Part shown: piece by piece, positions 6,091-6,692 of the stretch
Numbering within the stretch: the stretch's first letter is position 1
How the letters are laid out: every line of letters starts with the position of its first letter
Assembly (NCBI GenBank): GCA_026692825.1
Contig: JAPLOC010000912.1
Location: 1-6,692 of the forward strand
DNA from: Planctomycetota bacterium
Lineage (GTDB): Bacteria; Planctomycetota; Planctomycetia; Planctomycetales; Planctomycetaceae
DNA length: 6,692 bases
Reading direction: 5' to 3'
Position numbers and translations under genes: made by a program
Notes under the pieces: generated by a model
What the model was told of the DNA's origin: nothing
What the model saw: the letters and a program-made list of their open reading frames with translations, nothing else
The model's database searches: none

Positions 6091-6483
6091 ATGAGTACAG
6101 CCATCGACACGGCCACCACGACAGAAATCTCCGCTCCCAATGGGTTTCGAGTGCCGTTGGGATTGGCGGGCGAGACGCTCATTTTCGCGATCGCCAGCGG
6201 GCTGGACTTTTTGTTGACCCGCCACATGTTGATGGGGTACGGCAGTCCGGCCCGCATCGGGCAGATTGTGGAATCGAATCCGATCGCGCGGTACATCCTC
6301 TATTCCTGGGGATTCGATGGGCTGTTTGTTTTCAAGGCGACCACAGTGGCCATTGTCGCCCTGATTTGTCACATTATCGCGGTGAAACGTGTCGAGGTCG
6401 CGCGCCGACTGATGCTGTTCGCCACGATCGCCGTGCTGTCGGTTGTCACCTACAGCATGGTGTTGATGGTTCGCAGTGTTTGA
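6091..6483 (+). CDS. small DUF5658-like integral membrane protein
   Basis: This 130-residue protein has an N-terminal polar tail of about 23 residues and hydrophobic segments at about 26-50, 72-97 (with FK at 81-82) and 106-128. The pattern of Asp39 and Thr43 in the first segment, the ESNP motif (61-64) in the loop, and a lysine in the next segment resembles DUF5658-type membrane proteins. This assignment is from memory and unverified; the function of that family is unknown. The start at 6091 has GAGGTGGG (6077-6084) at good distance; an in-frame TTG at 6076 overlaps this ribosome binding site and is unlikely. The gene has its own promoter-like sequence and is followed after 53 bp by the UDPGP gene, so co-transcription is likely. 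Confidence 0.8.
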   Translation: MSTAIDTATTTEISAPNGFRVPLGLAGETLIFAIASGLDFLLTRHMLMGYGSPARIGQIVESNPIARYILYSWGFDGLFVFKATTVAIVALICHIIAVKRVEVARRLMLFATIAVLSVVTYSMVLMVRSV

Positions 6484-6495
6484 GAATCAGACGGG

Positions 6496-6533
6496 CGTTT
6501 CCTCGATCATTCCGACGATCGAGTGGGGAAACG
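6496..6533 (+). promoter_or_regulatory. hairpin overlapping the ribosome binding site of the UDPGP gene
   Basis: CGTTTCC (6496-6502) pairs with GGAAACG (6527-6533), and TCGATC (6503-6508) pairs with GATCGA (6517-6522). The loop is eight bases and there is a 4-nt bulge (6523-6526) on the 3' side. The only plausible Shine-Dalgarno, GGGGA (6525-6529), falls in the bulge and outer stem. There is no T-tract, so translational control or mRNA processing is more likely than termination. Confidence 0.5.
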
Positions 6534-6536
6534 GCC

Positions 6537-6692
6537 ATGAGCGCGAACGAGTTGGAAGCGACCTTGGGGCGGTTGCGTGCCGCTGGACAGGAACATTTGC
6601 TGCAATACTGGTCGGAACTCAATTCCGACCAGCGGTCCAGCCTGCTCCAGCAAATCTCGGCGATTGATTTTGATCGTCTCGCGGGGCTGTGG
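6537..6692 (+). CDS. UDPGP-family uridylyltransferase, N-terminus (partial)
   Basis: The first 52 codons are present (starting MSANELEATLGRLRAAGQEH) and the gene leaves the window. The N-terminal helical segment with GQEHLLQYWSELN and the following QQISAIDFDRLAGLW matches the conserved opening of UDPGP type 1 proteins (UDP-N-acetylglucosamine pyrophosphorylase or UTP-sugar-1-phosphate uridylyltransferase). These cytoplasmic enzymes make UDP-sugars from UTP and a sugar 1-phosphate for cell envelope and polysaccharide synthesis. The nucleotide-binding and catalytic motifs lie beyond the window, so the sugar specificity cannot be told. GGGGA upstream gives the start but is caught in a hairpin. 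Confidence 0.85.
   Translation, partial: MSANELEATLGRLRAAGQEHLLQYWSELNSDQRSSLLQQISAIDFDRLAGLW

Overview
The window looks like a planctomycete chromosome (Planctomycetota). This is inferred from the kinds of proteins present. They include a secreted two-domain SGNH hydrolase with a GxDLY N-terminal domain, a HEAT-repeat protein behind a single membrane anchor, a small DUF5658-like membrane protein, and the start of a UDPGP-family uridylyltransferase. Genes are generally GC-rich with wide spacers, and all but one are on the + strand. No rRNA, tRNA, CRISPR array or intact insertion sequence was seen.

Positions 1-52 hold the first codons of a minus-strand gene for an exported protein; it leaves the window. 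Positions 53-1613 are the unusual part. A leader of roughly 250-300 bp occurs twice (about 193-440 and 859-1154). Each copy runs up to and through the same first four codons (M-R-R-E) of a small membrane-protein gene, after which the two genes (429-776 and 1143-1613) are unrelated. Both genes look AT-richer than their surroundings. The arrangement reads as 'conserved leader plus variable payload', repeated in tandem. Between the two units lies a GC-rich open stretch (770-1000) with no start codon, probably a gene remnant.

Positions 1807-5106 form a two-gene operon with a 3-bp gap: a secreted SGNH/GDSL esterase followed by a 716-residue multi-spanning membrane protein of unknown function. After a 79-bp gap comes a membrane-anchored HEAT-repeat gene (5186-5965). 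Its 3' part appears to be replaced by a fragment of a REP-associated (Y1/IS200-like) tyrosine transposase.

Positions 6000-6692 contain a promoter, a 130-residue DUF5658-like membrane protein (6091-6483), and the beginning of a UDPGP-family nucleotidyltransferase gene (6537 to the window end). A strong hairpin in the 53-bp gap before that gene overlaps its ribosome binding site. The genes do not form one obvious pathway. The SGNH esterase and its membrane partner are the clearest functional pair.
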